The notes under the pieces were generated by a model that was not told the DNA's origin, made no database searches, and was given only the letters and a program-made list of their open reading frames with translations. Position numbers and translations under genes: made by a program. From positions 1 through 64,000 of IMG/VR virus record IMGVR_UViG_3300008110_000075: 64,000 nucleotides of DNA; one strand, given 5' to 3'. Shown here piece by piece: positions 15,749-23,960 of this stretch (the first letter of the stretch is position 1; each line of letters begins with the position of its first letter). This stretch comes from a virus.

Positions 15749-16096
15749 ATGATTGTTGAAATTAATGAAAATTATTTTAATGTTAAAACATTGGTTGACC
15801 CAAAATCCCAAGCTATTGGGATGATGAGAAGAAAATTCGATGATTCATTCAATGGTTTATTATTTTTAATGGGTGGTAAAAAACAATGTTTTTGGATGAA
15901 AAATTGTATCATCCCACTTGATATAATAATGATAAAAAATAATGTTATTGTCAATATACATCACGACTGTCCTCCTTGTTTAGAGGAACCTTGTCCGAGT
16001 TATTGTGGAAATGGAAATATCGTATTAGAACTCGAGGGTGGGACCTGTGAAATGTTAGGGATTGAAGCTGGAGATACGGTAGAATATATCTTCTAA
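15749..16096 (+). CDS. DUF192 family protein
   Basis: 115 residues starting MIVEINENYFNVKTLVDP. It has the DUF192 hallmarks: early repeats of GMMRRK, FWMKN..IPLDIIMI, and a C-terminal LELEGGTCEMLGIEAGDTV. An unusual Cys-rich loop, CPPCLEEPCPSYCGNG, replaces the usual short turn, possibly a metal site. Function of the family is not established. Convergent with the DHH gene (4-nt overlap of ends). Confidence 0.85.
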   Translation: MIVEINENYFNVKTLVDPKSQAIGMMRRKFDDSFNGLLFLMGGKKQCFWMKNCIIPLDIIMIKNNVIVNIHHDCPPCLEEPCPSYCGNGNIVLELEGGTCEMLGIEAGDTVEYIF

Positions 16097-18249
16097 ACTG
16101 TGAAATCTCTCACAAAAAATTTACTTGACCTCATTCTCAAAAATATTGTTTTTGGTTTCTCAGGCACTGTTCCAAAAAATGGTATTGTGGTTGAACCTAT
16201 ACTAATATCTGAAATACCACCTGCTTTAGCAACATCTACTGCAAAGGTTGCACAATTCGAATCACCACCCTCTGTCAAATCTATGAATGAGTAACTTCTT
16301 GGTTTACTAGCCTCGTTCACAGAGTCTGTGAAATTAGGTAATCTCATAACATTTGTCCACATTGTTAGATTTGGACCGTCTTTGAAAGTTTTGGCTTTAC
16401 AAGTTCTTGCAACATCACCAGCATTTGTGAAGTTTCCTTGTGAATCTATAGTCGCAATTTTCCCCATTTCAGTTTTCAAAACCTTTCCGTTTCCATCGTT
16501 ATCGTAAGGTCCAAACTCATATAATTTTACAATACCTGTATGGTCAACTAAAATACAACCTCCATGTCCAGTGGCATATATTTTGATTTCTCTCTTTCCA
16601 ACTTGTTCATTCAAACCTAAATAATCCTCTACCCACTCCAATGCTCTTCCGTGGAATGCTAATATGCGAGCAATCCAAGAATCTGTCATTGAAGGTCTAT
16701 ATTTCGGAAAAACAAAGAACATAAAAAAACCTGATTGATTTTTGTCTATGGGTTGAAGTGACTTAAAAACAAAATCATCCTTCTGTCTTGCAATTGATAA
16801 ACTTGGTACTCTAATGTCCCCCGAAGAGGGATTGTACTGTTCCTCCAATTTTGACTCAGATTGAGAAATTTTTTCCTTTAACTTTCTGAAGAAATCTGAA
16901 GCCAACATTTTTGTAAATTTTACATATGGTGCATCTTCTCTTTCAGGGTCATATCTATATTGACCTTCGGGTGGTCTTTTGGACCTACCAAGATAGTTCA
17001 ATCCACTTATATTCGTGATACACTTGTGACCTCCAGAGTTTGCGTTGATTAATTCCCAAGCACTTACATTAATATTATCTAAGATACTTTTTTCTTCATC
17101 TGTTAATGATGTAAATGGTTTTGACATCATTTCTTTAAGTCTATTCAAAGCCTCTTCTCCTCTTTCTTGTTCTGCAAATTTTTCACCATAAACCGCATTA
17201 AAATCCTCGAATGTAAACCCAACACTTTCAGGGTTAACACCTGTTTCACTAATCCATTTTATCGTTGATAACGGGACTTTTCTTTCCTTGAGTTGAGCTT
17301 CATACTTTGCAATGACCTCTTTAGCAATCTCTCCGAGATTAACACCTTTGAGCTTCCTTTCCTTTTTAAAAGGATTGCATGATACTTGAAGTAATCCCAT
17401 CGGCCATGCCATGATGAGAAAGTCTGCTTCAGGGTTATTTCTAAATGGGGTATACCTGTCATAAGAGCCAGGCTTAACCATACTACCTCCACCATATTGG
17501 TAAATGATATTATCTTCAACATGGGGAAATCCTTTCATTTGTTTTGCATAATCTTGTGCGTGTTTTTGTAGTTCTTCTGGTTTTGGTGCATTTGTATCTT
17601 TCATCCATGTTTTGATGTTACTAAGTATATTCATCAAAGATGGTTCTGAATTCATTACAAGTCGCTCCAAAAATCCTTTCTTGTTTTTGAATGCTAAAAT
17701 GAGTTTGTTTATAACGAAACCCAATAACATTTTGTTTCTTTGTAACGGCTTTTCTTTATCTAATCTAAAAAGATAATTGACTACCTCCTCGGGACTTATA
17801 TCTTGTCTAGCGAAATCTGCGGAGTCAACAGTGTTAATCAATAAAACGTCAGATGAGGGAAATAAATCTTTGGGTGAAATTATTTGTGAGATTGTTTCCA
17901 CGTTTGAACGTGCTTGTCTAAATGATTTCGAAGCACCTTTTTCCGCACCTATTTGTTTGTCATGATGGTCCGTGTGGATAACGAACATTGGTTTACCATG
18001 AGCAAAGTCAACCAAAACAGGCATGGTATCACCCTTAGCGTCATTCTTCTTAACCGCAAATTCTTTTTCCCCATATTGTATTACGTGAACATCTACCACA
18101 TCAATACCATTGTTCTCAAGGTATTTTTTCATCGCAATAGCAGTAGTTACACCATCTAAATCTTGGTGGAAATATATTTCAGCCTTCGGGTATCTTTTTC
18201 TTAATGCGGAAATATCTCTTAAACCTGTCTCAGTTATTAGGTTCTTCAT
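16093..18249 (-). CDS. Leader + DHH phosphoesterase + papain-like domain fusion
   Basis: 718 residues. MKNLITE before T is the leader. Residues about 25-330 are a DHH-type phosphoesterase: HQDLDG (28-33), VDFAHG (80-85), HTDHHD (92-97) and NTVDSADF (139-146) supply the metal-binding Asp/His set. The middle is helical. Residues about 555-718 look like a papain/NlpC-type fold: GHGGC with His 562, VKLYEFGPYD, and SNCATFAVD with Cys 666. A Cys-His peptidase or amidase is plausible but not certain. I infer an injected effector that acts on nucleotides and on a protein or peptidoglycan bond. It starts at the DUF5856 stop. Confidence 0.75.
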   Translation of the reverse strand: MKNLITETGLRDISALRKRYPKAEIYFHQDLDGVTTAIAMKKYLENNGIDVVDVHVIQYGEKEFAVKKNDAKGDTMPVLVDFAHGKPMFVIHTDHHDKQIGAEKGASKSFRQARSNVETISQIISPKDLFPSSDVLLINTVDSADFARQDISPEEVVNYLFRLDKEKPLQRNKMLLGFVINKLILAFKNKKGFLERLVMNSEPSLMNILSNIKTWMKDTNAPKPEELQKHAQDYAKQMKGFPHVEDNIIYQYGGGSMVKPGSYDRYTPFRNNPEADFLIMAWPMGLLQVSCNPFKKERKLKGVNLGEIAKEVIAKYEAQLKERKVPLSTIKWISETGVNPESVGFTFEDFNAVYGEKFAEQERGEEALNRLKEMMSKPFTSLTDEEKSILDNINVSAWELINANSGGHKCITNISGLNYLGRSKRPPEGQYRYDPEREDAPYVKFTKMLASDFFRKLKEKISQSESKLEEQYNPSSGDIRVPSLSIARQKDDFVFKSLQPIDKNQSGFFMFFVFPKYRPSMTDSWIARILAFHGRALEWVEDYLGLNEQVGKREIKIYATGHGGCILVDHTGIVKLYEFGPYDNDGNGKVLKTEMGKIATIDSQGNFTNAGDVARTCKAKTFKDGPNLTMWTNVMRLPNFTDSVNEASKPRSYSFIDLTEGGDSNCATFAVDVAKAGGISDISIGSTTIPFFGTVPEKPKTIFLRMRSSKFFVRDFTV

Positions 18250-18620
18250 TAATATTTCAGAGTCAACAAGTATTTCGATTTATTAATCAAACCTAACATT
18301 TCATCTCTTAGATTCAATAAATCTGTATCATATCTCGAGTCCAATTGGTCAGAGATTCCAACTAAAAATTCTGTGATTCCGTCCATGAAATTCTGAATAC
18401 TTAACTTACTGATGTCTTGAAACATCAATCCAAACTCAGGTTCAAATTCAGGTCTACCATACTTTCCCATCATGGTTTCAGTGAACTCATCAATGAGACC
18501 ATCTAATCCCTCATAAATTGCACCGTAGGTTTTATGTTTTGCATCACCAAACGTCTGCCAGTGTAAAAATCTCCATTGAATTTGGATTTGGACTAATTTT
18601 TTTATCAATTCTTCTTTCAT
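18249..18620 (-). CDS. DUF5856-like ferritin-fold protein
   Basis: 123 residues, all-helical. LHWQTFGDAKHKTYGAIYEGLDGLIDEFTE has the HW...H...E pattern of the ferritin/Dps-like DUF5856 family. The metal-ligand type residues look kept. Operonic between two leader proteins, but itself lacks an obvious leader (MKEELIKKLVQIQIQWRF). Could protect DNA or be a capsid component; role unknown. Confidence 0.75.
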   Translation of the reverse strand: MKEELIKKLVQIQIQWRFLHWQTFGDAKHKTYGAIYEGLDGLIDEFTETMMGKYGRPEFEPEFGLMFQDISKLSIQNFMDGITEFLVGISDQLDSRYDTDLLNLRDEMLGLINKSKYLLTLKY

Positions 18621-18635
18621 ATAATTTAAATATTA

Positions 18636-19850
18636 CTAAGGTAAAGGATTTAACGAACCCGAAAACATATTACTAAACATGTTTTGAACTGGATTATTTT
18701 CTTTCGGTTTTTCAGATGAACTTTGAGGTTTGTAAGCACCAGAACCAAAAAGAGGTTGAATTTGCCCATACCCTACTTTACCTGAACCACCATCTTGACC
18801 TGCATCAGCGTTTATTGCTTGGTTAAAGTCCGACTCAAAATTATTTTGAGCTTCTTCTGTTTTATTATAGTTTTCCATATTTTTCAGAAGTTCGTCTTCA
18901 CCAATTTTAGCCGCCAATTCATCGGGTCCGACAAAATTTGCAATATTCATATAATCTAATAATCCCATCCACCATTTTGTTTGTCTCATTAAACTTCTTA
19001 CGGATGCATTTCTATTCAATAGTTGAGGCATTCCTCTGAAAACACTTTTCCAAGACAAAATTCCTTTGGTTGTTCTATAACCTGAAAATAAACCTGGTGC
19101 TTCTTTAGCTAGTTTGGTAAGTTCTTCGAGTGCCGCTAGTTGTTTAGCTTTTGACCATACTCCAACAGATGTAGTTGCAGTTTTCAATCCTGTCATACCC
19201 CTCACTATTTCTTGACCTGTTTTTCTCAAAGGTGCTGTTGCTTTATTATAATTAGCGAATAAATCAAACCATTGTAAAACAGTTTTCTTTAACCCTCCCA
19301 TCAATGGCATCGGAACTCTTTCGATATATCCTCTTAACTTACCAGCGATTTTACTGAAAGCTGAAACAAATCTTCCTGTCACACCACCCATCGCGGTTAT
19401 ATTATCAAGCATTTTAGCCGCTTCGGCTGTTTTTCCTGCTTCAACCAAGGCGGTAACTTTTCTCAAATTCTTCACGCCAGGACCACCAATTTTGAGGGCT
19501 GCCATCATAGGTTTGGCAACGATGTCTCCAGCATATGGTAAAGCTGAAATGATTGATAATAATCCGAATAATTTATCTCCTTGTTTCAAATAAGAGATAC
19601 CGTTTACTAAATCAACTACCCCTGTTGGGTCAAAAATTCCAACGATATCACCAAGGGTGTTATACCACTTTGCTTCGTTTACTAATTTACCCTTTGATGG
19701 ATATAGAACACACAGTGTTTCGACGATTTGTTTTTTTTCCTCTTTGGAAAACTTTGACCAACTTTCTTCGGCAAGCCTATAATTGTCTTGCTTGAGAATT
19801 TCTAAATTCAAAAGTTGGAGTTGTTTTTCAGAAATTATAAATTCTGCCAT
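18636..19850 (-). CDS. Leader-bearing protein with pre-toxin-like hydrophobic region
   Basis: 404 residues. The start MAEFIISEKQLQLLN gives a leader ending ISE. Residues about 65-115 (GDIVGIFDPTGVVDLVNGIS, FGLLSIISALPYAGDIV) resemble the hydrophobic pre-toxin modules found before toxic domains in polymorphic toxins and in phage injected proteins. Further helices with Gly-rich segments follow; the C-terminal 80 residues are low-complexity (SSSEKPKENNPVQNMFSNMF). It may insert into or cross the host membrane during DNA entry. No enzymatic motif is seen. Confidence 0.65.
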   Translation of the reverse strand: MAEFIISEKQLQLLNLEILKQDNYRLAEESWSKFSKEEKKQIVETLCVLYPSKGKLVNEAKWYNTLGDIVGIFDPTGVVDLVNGISYLKQGDKLFGLLSIISALPYAGDIVAKPMMAALKIGGPGVKNLRKVTALVEAGKTAEAAKMLDNITAMGGVTGRFVSAFSKIAGKLRGYIERVPMPLMGGLKKTVLQWFDLFANYNKATAPLRKTGQEIVRGMTGLKTATTSVGVWSKAKQLAALEELTKLAKEAPGLFSGYRTTKGILSWKSVFRGMPQLLNRNASVRSLMRQTKWWMGLLDYMNIANFVGPDELAAKIGEDELLKNMENYNKTEEAQNNFESDFNQAINADAGQDGGSGKVGYGQIQPLFGSGAYKPQSSSEKPKENNPVQNMFSNMFSGSLNPLP

Positions 19851-19863
19851 GGATACTTTTTCT

Positions 19864-19871
19864 TATAAATA
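19864..19871 (-). promoter_or_regulatory. TATTTATA box, 13 nt before start codon
   Basis: TATTTATA on the minus strand upstream of the ATG at 19850, directly downstream of another gene's terminator; it would drive the 19850-16093 operon. Confidence 0.5.
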
Positions 19872-19881
19872 TCCCTCGGAT

Positions 19882-19907
19882 ATAAAAAAAGGAGGTTAGA
19901 CCTCCTT
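19882..19907 (-). terminator. Intrinsic terminator overlapping the methyltransferase stop
   Basis: AAAAGGAGGT-CTA-ACCTCC followed on the minus strand by seven T. It ends the 22.3-19.9 kb operon. Confidence 0.85.
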
Positions 19908-20759
19908 TTCAAAATCAAGTTCTGGTTGATTTTTTTTATCTATAAAATGTTGAACTCTTTTTCGAGCGACTTCCGCATAATTAGGACTGAGTTCAATCCC
20001 TATCCACCTTCTATCTAATATCTCTGCCGCACATGCACTTGTTCCACTTCCCATGAATGGGTCAAGAACCAAATCGTTCTTATAGGTTAATATTTTTATG
20101 GCTTTCGCTGGAATATCCATTGAGAAGGTTGCCTTGGTAAGTTGTTTTGTATCAGCGAAATAGTCCCATTGACCATATACTAAATCCATAAACTCACGTT
20201 TTTGCTCCTCAGTATACATTGTCTTATTTCTTTTTTTTCCATCCTCACTCTCGATTTCCTCAACAACTCCAACCCATTGCGGCTCCCCCTTAATCTTTTT
20301 GATTCTATCTTTTTTATATGCTAAAATCACACATTCTTTCGGATTGTAGATATAAGGAGAGGACGGTGACATCCATGAGCCCCAAGCAGTGGTCTTACTT
20401 CTATGTGGTGAGTTTTCATTCAGGTCAACCAGTCCGTAAAACTTATAACCAATTTTTTGCATGATTGACCATAATTCCGAAACCATGAAAATTCTCCCAC
20501 CTTTATCTTGTCTATTGATTTCATAAGGTATGTTCAGGGCAATTCTTCCGTCGTCTTTCAAAAGTCTGAAAGCTTGGGTCAACCATTTTTTTGAAAATTC
20601 CTTGTAATCTTCAAATTGAACGTCGTCGTCATGAACATCGTATTCGATTCCAACACCATACGGTGGTGATGTTACAATTAAATCAATTGATTTCTCAGGT
20701 AGGGTCTTCATGACTTCAACACAATCTCCTTGAGTTATTTTTCTTATATAATTTTCCAT
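19896..20759 (-). CDS. Site-specific DNA methyltransferase (TSPPY type)
   Basis: 287 residues. The catalytic motif IVTSPPYG is near the N-terminus and the SAM motif DPFMGSGTSACAA near the C-terminus, the beta-class order used by N4-cytosine and some N6-adenine methylases. TSPPY favours N4-cytosine. GIEYDVHDDD and RIALNIPYEIN are typical. Start overlaps the preceding stop (TAATG). No cognate nuclease nearby, so probably an anti-restriction or regulatory methylase. Confidence 0.9.
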   Translation of the reverse strand: MENYIRKITQGDCVEVMKTLPEKSIDLIVTSPPYGVGIEYDVHDDDVQFEDYKEFSKKWLTQAFRLLKDDGRIALNIPYEINRQDKGGRIFMVSELWSIMQKIGYKFYGLVDLNENSPHRSKTTAWGSWMSPSSPYIYNPKECVILAYKKDRIKKIKGEPQWVGVVEEIESEDGKKRNKTMYTEEQKREFMDLVYGQWDYFADTKQLTKATFSMDIPAKAIKILTYKNDLVLDPFMGSGTSACAAEILDRRWIGIELSPNYAEVARKRVQHFIDKKNQPELDFEKEV

Positions 20760-21160
20760 TACAACTTTCCCTCTTGTTTCATTTGTTCTCTAATCTTTGT
20801 TGCAGAGATATCATGAATGTCCTGAGGTGGAACATGTTCAATAATATCATAACCTACTCCTCTTCCAAAATTGACAGATTCAATATCGGGTATGACAATT
20901 ACTTTTACCGTTTGGTCACTGAGCAATTGCCATAATTCTTTTTTTATGTTCGCCTCAACTTCTTGAGCGGAAAAAGGATTTTTTTCATCAGGGGCAATAT
21001 CCCTAATACAAATCAAAACATTTTTACCTTCGTTGAGTCTTTGGTCAATCAACCATCTGTGTCCAGCATGCCACGGTTGCCATCTTCCGATAAACATGGA
21101 ATACTGTTTTGCCCCCGTGTTTTTTAACTTAGGGTCACCCTCTACGTGAATTTTTTGCAT
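20759..21160 (-). CDS. Adenylyl/cytidylyltransferase-like nucleotidyltransferase
   Basis: 133 residues. MFIGRWQPWHAGHRWLIDQ carries the HxGH-type nucleotidyltransferase motif (HAGH) and DISATKIREQM the second nucleotide-binding motif. Family members join a nucleotide to a phosphorylated substrate (NMN, glycerol phosphate, phosphopantetheine). Overlaps the APS-kinase-like gene by 26 nt, so they probably act in sequence. Substrate unknown. Confidence 0.85.
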   Translation of the reverse strand: MQKIHVEGDPKLKNTGAKQYSMFIGRWQPWHAGHRWLIDQRLNEGKNVLICIRDIAPDEKNPFSAQEVEANIKKELWQLLSDQTVKVIVIPDIESVNFGRGVGYDIIEHVPPQDIHDISATKIREQMKQEGKL

Positions 21161-21584
21161 AGTCTAAAACTTTTTTTGCAGATACCTCAACACTTTCATT
21201 TGTGGTGTCGATACTAAGATATCTTTCGGTAGGTGCCTCATATTCTTTAACAAAGAAACTTTCTCTTCCTCTTACCTCTGTTGTATGAATATAAACCTCA
21301 ACCATATTATCCCCCATCTTCTGTTTGAACTTGTCTCGTTGGTCTTTGTAAGGGGAAACCAACGATACTAATACATCTTTACCTTTGTTGTGAAGGTATT
21401 GAGCGATTTGTTGTGCGAGTTCTATGTTCTTTCTTCTCCCTGTTTCAGAATAATCTTTATTATCGAATAAATCTCTTAGGTCATCACCGTCGATATGAAA
21501 TATTCTATGGTCTCTAATGTCCAAGATTTCGTTACAGATTGTTGTTTTGCCAGCACCAGGCTGTCCTGTTAACCAGTATATCAT
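21135..21584 (-). CDS. Adenylylsulfate (APS) kinase-like P-loop kinase
   Basis: 149 residues. Walker A is GQPGAGKTT at the N-terminus; HIDGDDLRDLF, GRRKNIELAQQIA and VLVSLVSPYKDQR follow the CysC pattern. CysC phosphorylates APS; many phage and capsule-locus relatives phosphorylate other small molecules. Coupled to the nucleotidyltransferase, suggesting a two-step kinase/nucleotidylation pathway. Confidence 0.85.
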   Translation of the reverse strand: MIYWLTGQPGAGKTTICNEILDIRDHRIFHIDGDDLRDLFDNKDYSETGRRKNIELAQQIAQYLHNKGKDVLVSLVSPYKDQRDKFKQKMGDNMVEVYIHTTEVRGRESFFVKEYEAPTERYLSIDTTNESVEVSAKKVLDYAKNSRRG

Positions 21585-21763
21585 TTTTTGTCCTCCAATT
21601 GTTTTATTCTCAATTCATTAACGAATGATGAACCCATCCAAAGAAGTGTAATGAACTGCCAAGTAAAGTCTTTACCATCAATAAAAGAAAGTATTATCGA
21701 ACCTATCACACCAATAAAACCTAACAAGAAACAGGTCTTTGCTAGTAAACTCAATTTATTCAT
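21581..21763 (-). CDS. Two-helix membrane protein (60 aa)
   Basis: Two hydrophobic segments (AKTCFLLGFIGVIGSIILSF, WQFITLLWMGSSF) and a charged end (NELRIKQLEDKK). Overlaps both neighbours by a few bases. Function unknown. Confidence 0.6.
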   Translation of the reverse strand: MNKLSLLAKTCFLLGFIGVIGSIILSFIDGKDFTWQFITLLWMGSSFVNELRIKQLEDKK

Positions 21764-21983
21764 TTTCTAAATTTTGTATTTTTCGGTTTAAGTAAAATGA
21801 AGCCTTTTTGAGGTCTTCTAATTCTTTTGAAGAATCTTTTTTACCGGCTCTTGCAACGTATTTGACTACATTGAAGAGATATGCATCTTTGTGTAACTCC
21901 CAAGCCTCACAAACTTTAATCACCTCGTAAGGATTTTCTTCTCCACCATAATGATTCGGGTGGTTTACCATTTCTTTACTCAT
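21756..21983 (-). CDS. DUF3310 family protein
   Basis: 75 residues: NHPNHYGGEENPYEVIKV, AYLFNVVKYVARAGKKD and ELEDLKKASFYLNRKI fit DUF3310, a small helical family frequent in phages and often suggested to be nucleotide-related. Start shares its A with the preceding TAA (TAATG). Confidence 0.85.
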   Translation of the reverse strand: MSKEMVNHPNHYGGEENPYEVIKVCEAWELHKDAYLFNVVKYVARAGKKDSSKELEDLKKASFYLNRKIQNLENE

Positions 21984-22171
21984 TATCTAGCATTTAAAGT
22001 TGAATCTGAGATTTGACTGTGATTTGTGGGATATGAATCCAATTCTTTTTTTATGAACTCTTCTTGGATGTGATTTTGATTTTCATAGTTAACCAAATAA
22101 ATTATAATTGTTACCCAAGAAGCTAACAAAATAGACAAGTATATTTTAAGTCCATCATCTAATTTGTTCAT
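21983..22171 (-). CDS. Small membrane protein (62 aa)
   Basis: I chose the ATG at 22171 because it overlaps the preceding TGA (ATGA); an earlier ATG at 22186 is in frame. One membrane helix (IYLSILLASWVTIIIYLV) and a polar tail. Function unknown. Confidence 0.6.
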   Translation of the reverse strand: MNKLDDGLKIYLSILLASWVTIIIYLVNYENQNHIQEEFIKKELDSYPTNHSQISDSTLNAR

Positions 22172-22293
22172 TTTTTTGAGCCCCATTTGTTTTCCATGTA
22201 TTCAATATATCTATGAGTCTTATTTCCATTATACAACATCCATACAATGTAATAGTCAAACCACCAATCTATTTTTTTTAATATTTTTTTCAA
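22168..22293 (-). CDS. Small conserved-looking protein, TTG start (41 aa)
   Basis: TTG at 22293, TGA at 22168. Sequence KKILKKIDWWFDYYIVWMLY then NGNKTHRYIEYMENKWGSKK, aromatic-rich and basic. The coupled ATGA overlap with the next gene supports it. Function unknown. Confidence 0.55.
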   Translation of the reverse strand: MKKILKKIDWWFDYYIVWMLYNGNKTHRYIEYMENKWGSKK

Positions 22294-22298
22294 TGTAA

Positions 22299-22487
22299 TT
22301 AAATTTCTTCTACGTTTTGAACGTGAAAGTCTTCACCTCCTGATGTTTCTTTTTGCCAATGGTCGTCATTGTCATCAATCTCACCACTCTCAACCATTTC
22401 GATTGCCTCATCTTCAGTCTCGGCTTCAACGGTGTAGGTGACATATTCATCAATAGTTCTCACACCTACGATTGTGAATCTTTTCAT
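22299..22487 (-). CDS. Small acidic protein (62 aa)
   Basis: MKRFTIVGVRTIDEYVTYTV then EAETEDEAIEMVESGEIDDN: a beta-beta-alpha layout resembling small phage proteins with a repeated strand and an AEDEAIE helix. Function unknown. Confidence 0.6.
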   Translation of the reverse strand: MKRFTIVGVRTIDEYVTYTVEAETEDEAIEMVESGEIDDNDDHWQKETSGGEDFHVQNVEEI

Positions 22488-22488
22488 A

Positions 22489-22704
22489 TTATAAAAAGTA
22501 TTTTTGTAATGTTTCTAATTTATCATCGGCATCCACCAACATTTGGAGTGCTTCTTCAGCATTTTTATAGAAATCTCCTGTAGAGTGGTCTCCAATTCCT
22601 GATGCATGATTTGATAACAATTCCAAAGTAAGTAATGCTTTGGCTTTTTGTGCTTCAGCTTCTAAACGAAGCATTTCGATTAAATGATTCTTAACGTTTC
22701 CCAT
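22489..22704 (-). CDS. Conserved small helical phage protein (71 aa)
   Basis: Helical throughout, with HASGIGDHSTGDFYKNAEEA in the middle, a segment that looks strongly conserved-type. Start overlaps the upstream stop by one base. Function unknown. Confidence 0.6.
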   Translation of the reverse strand: MGNVKNHLIEMLRLEAEAQKAKALLTLELLSNHASGIGDHSTGDFYKNAEEALQMLVDADDKLETLQKYFL

Positions 22705-22937
22705 TATTGTTTGTTTTTATGTTTTTCAGATTTTTGACCCTTCTTGTAGGGTTTCTTTTCTACTTGTTCGGTTACTTGCTCTGTAGTTTTAGTTTTACGG
22801 TTTACAAGTTTCCATTCTGATTTGGGAATATATGCCCACATACTCCCAACCATGTTGTAAGCGGTTTTGTCATCAACTCTTTTGATGTCACCGACCTCAA
22901 CGTCTTTCGATGCTTTTAAAGCTTTAATACACTTCAT
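22704..22937 (-). CDS. Small basic protein (77 aa)
   Basis: N-terminal strand-rich half (KDVEVGDIKRVDDKTAYNMV) and a Lys-rich C-terminus (KKPYKKGQKSEKHKNKQ) that could contact nucleic acid. Overlaps the upstream gene by 14 nt. Confidence 0.6.
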   Translation of the reverse strand: MKCIKALKASKDVEVGDIKRVDDKTAYNMVGSMWAYIPKSEWKLVNRKTKTTEQVTEQVEKKPYKKGQKSEKHKNKQ

Positions 22938-23136
22938 TGGTTTTTTCCTCCATGTTTTTTATAGTTAATAGAATTTCTTTTTCGTTTTTTCCACTTTTGT
23001 AATATTCATAAACTTTTGAACTCAGTTCATCTTCAAAAATTAACATATCACTTTTTCCATAATAATCTTTAAGACTATTGTTTTCAAGTGCTTTCAATGT
23101 GTATTCAGCTGAAATAATTCTTTTGTTGAATCCCAT
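22924..23136 (-). CDS. Small hypothetical protein (70 aa)
   Basis: MGFNKRIISAEYTLKALENN, acidic helical body (MLIFEDELSSKVYEYYKSG). No family recognised; operonic. Confidence 0.6.
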   Translation of the reverse strand: MGFNKRIISAEYTLKALENNSLKDYYGKSDMLIFEDELSSKVYEYYKSGKNEKEILLTIKNMEEKTNEVY

Positions 23137-23154
23137 AAAACAAAAATAATAATT

Positions 23155-23934
23155 TTATAGTTCAGAGTCAAAATTATTTATTTTTTCTAAATTAACAATC
23201 TGAAAAACGTATGCCATTATTTTTCTTTTCATTATGGGTAAGAAAGTTTCCTCCATTGGGAAATCATTCGTGGACTTCAATTCAAAAATAGGTAAATCTT
23301 TAAAATGTTCTTCTTCATTCCAAGTTGAGAAGGTTTCTATAATTGAGTTCAACGTTACATCACTTGGTAATGTGTTGTATATGAGGTTTAAATAAATTTT
23401 ACTATTGAAATTCTCGTTCTCGGGTTTTTTTATTTCATATTCCCAAATGAAAATTTCATTCAAGGATTTTTTGAAATAGTAAACATACCCCTTCCCCGCG
23501 GCTAAATTATTTTTATTTCTTTTGAGACTGAGGTCCATGTGGTCGTAAGCCATGTTCCAAATTGACTTAGCCATATTGAAGGCGTCAAATAATTTGTTAC
23601 CAGAATATTTGATTGTCTTGTCAAGTTCATTGGATTCAGAATCACTTAATTGTCTTGGTTTTTTTTGAACCAATTCTTTAAGAAGAATCTCATCATCACA
23701 TGACTCGAATGTCTTATTTGTAAGTAGTAACCTATTTTCTTTGACAAGTGATTGTATGTTAGCCAAATGAAGTGAAAGTTCTACAAAGTCAGGATAAATT
23801 TGTAGATTGTTGAAATTGTTTTCGCACTTCTGAAGGTAATCCAATAAAGTATATTTGTTGTATTCGAAGTCAACAGGTTTTTTCAACATCCAATCGGGCT
23901 TCAATCTGAACGGTTGTTTCTTTTGTCTAGCCAT
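23155..23934 (-). CDS. Hypothetical protein (259 aa)
   Basis: Starts MARQKKQPFRLKPDWMLKKP, a basic N-terminus followed by a mostly helical body (WNMAYDHMDLSLKRNKNN). No leader, no motif I recognise. Lies 26 nt downstream of the WCT-motif gene and upstream of the small-gene cluster. Confidence 0.6.
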   Translation of the reverse strand: MARQKKQPFRLKPDWMLKKPVDFEYNKYTLLDYLQKCENNFNNLQIYPDFVELSLHLANIQSLVKENRLLLTNKTFESCDDEILLKELVQKKPRQLSDSESNELDKTIKYSGNKLFDAFNMAKSIWNMAYDHMDLSLKRNKNNLAAGKGYVYYFKKSLNEIFIWEYEIKKPENENFNSKIYLNLIYNTLPSDVTLNSIIETFSTWNEEEHFKDLPIFELKSTNDFPMEETFLPIMKRKIMAYVFQIVNLEKINNFDSEL

Positions 23935-23960
23935 AACAAAAAGATAATTTATTATAACTA

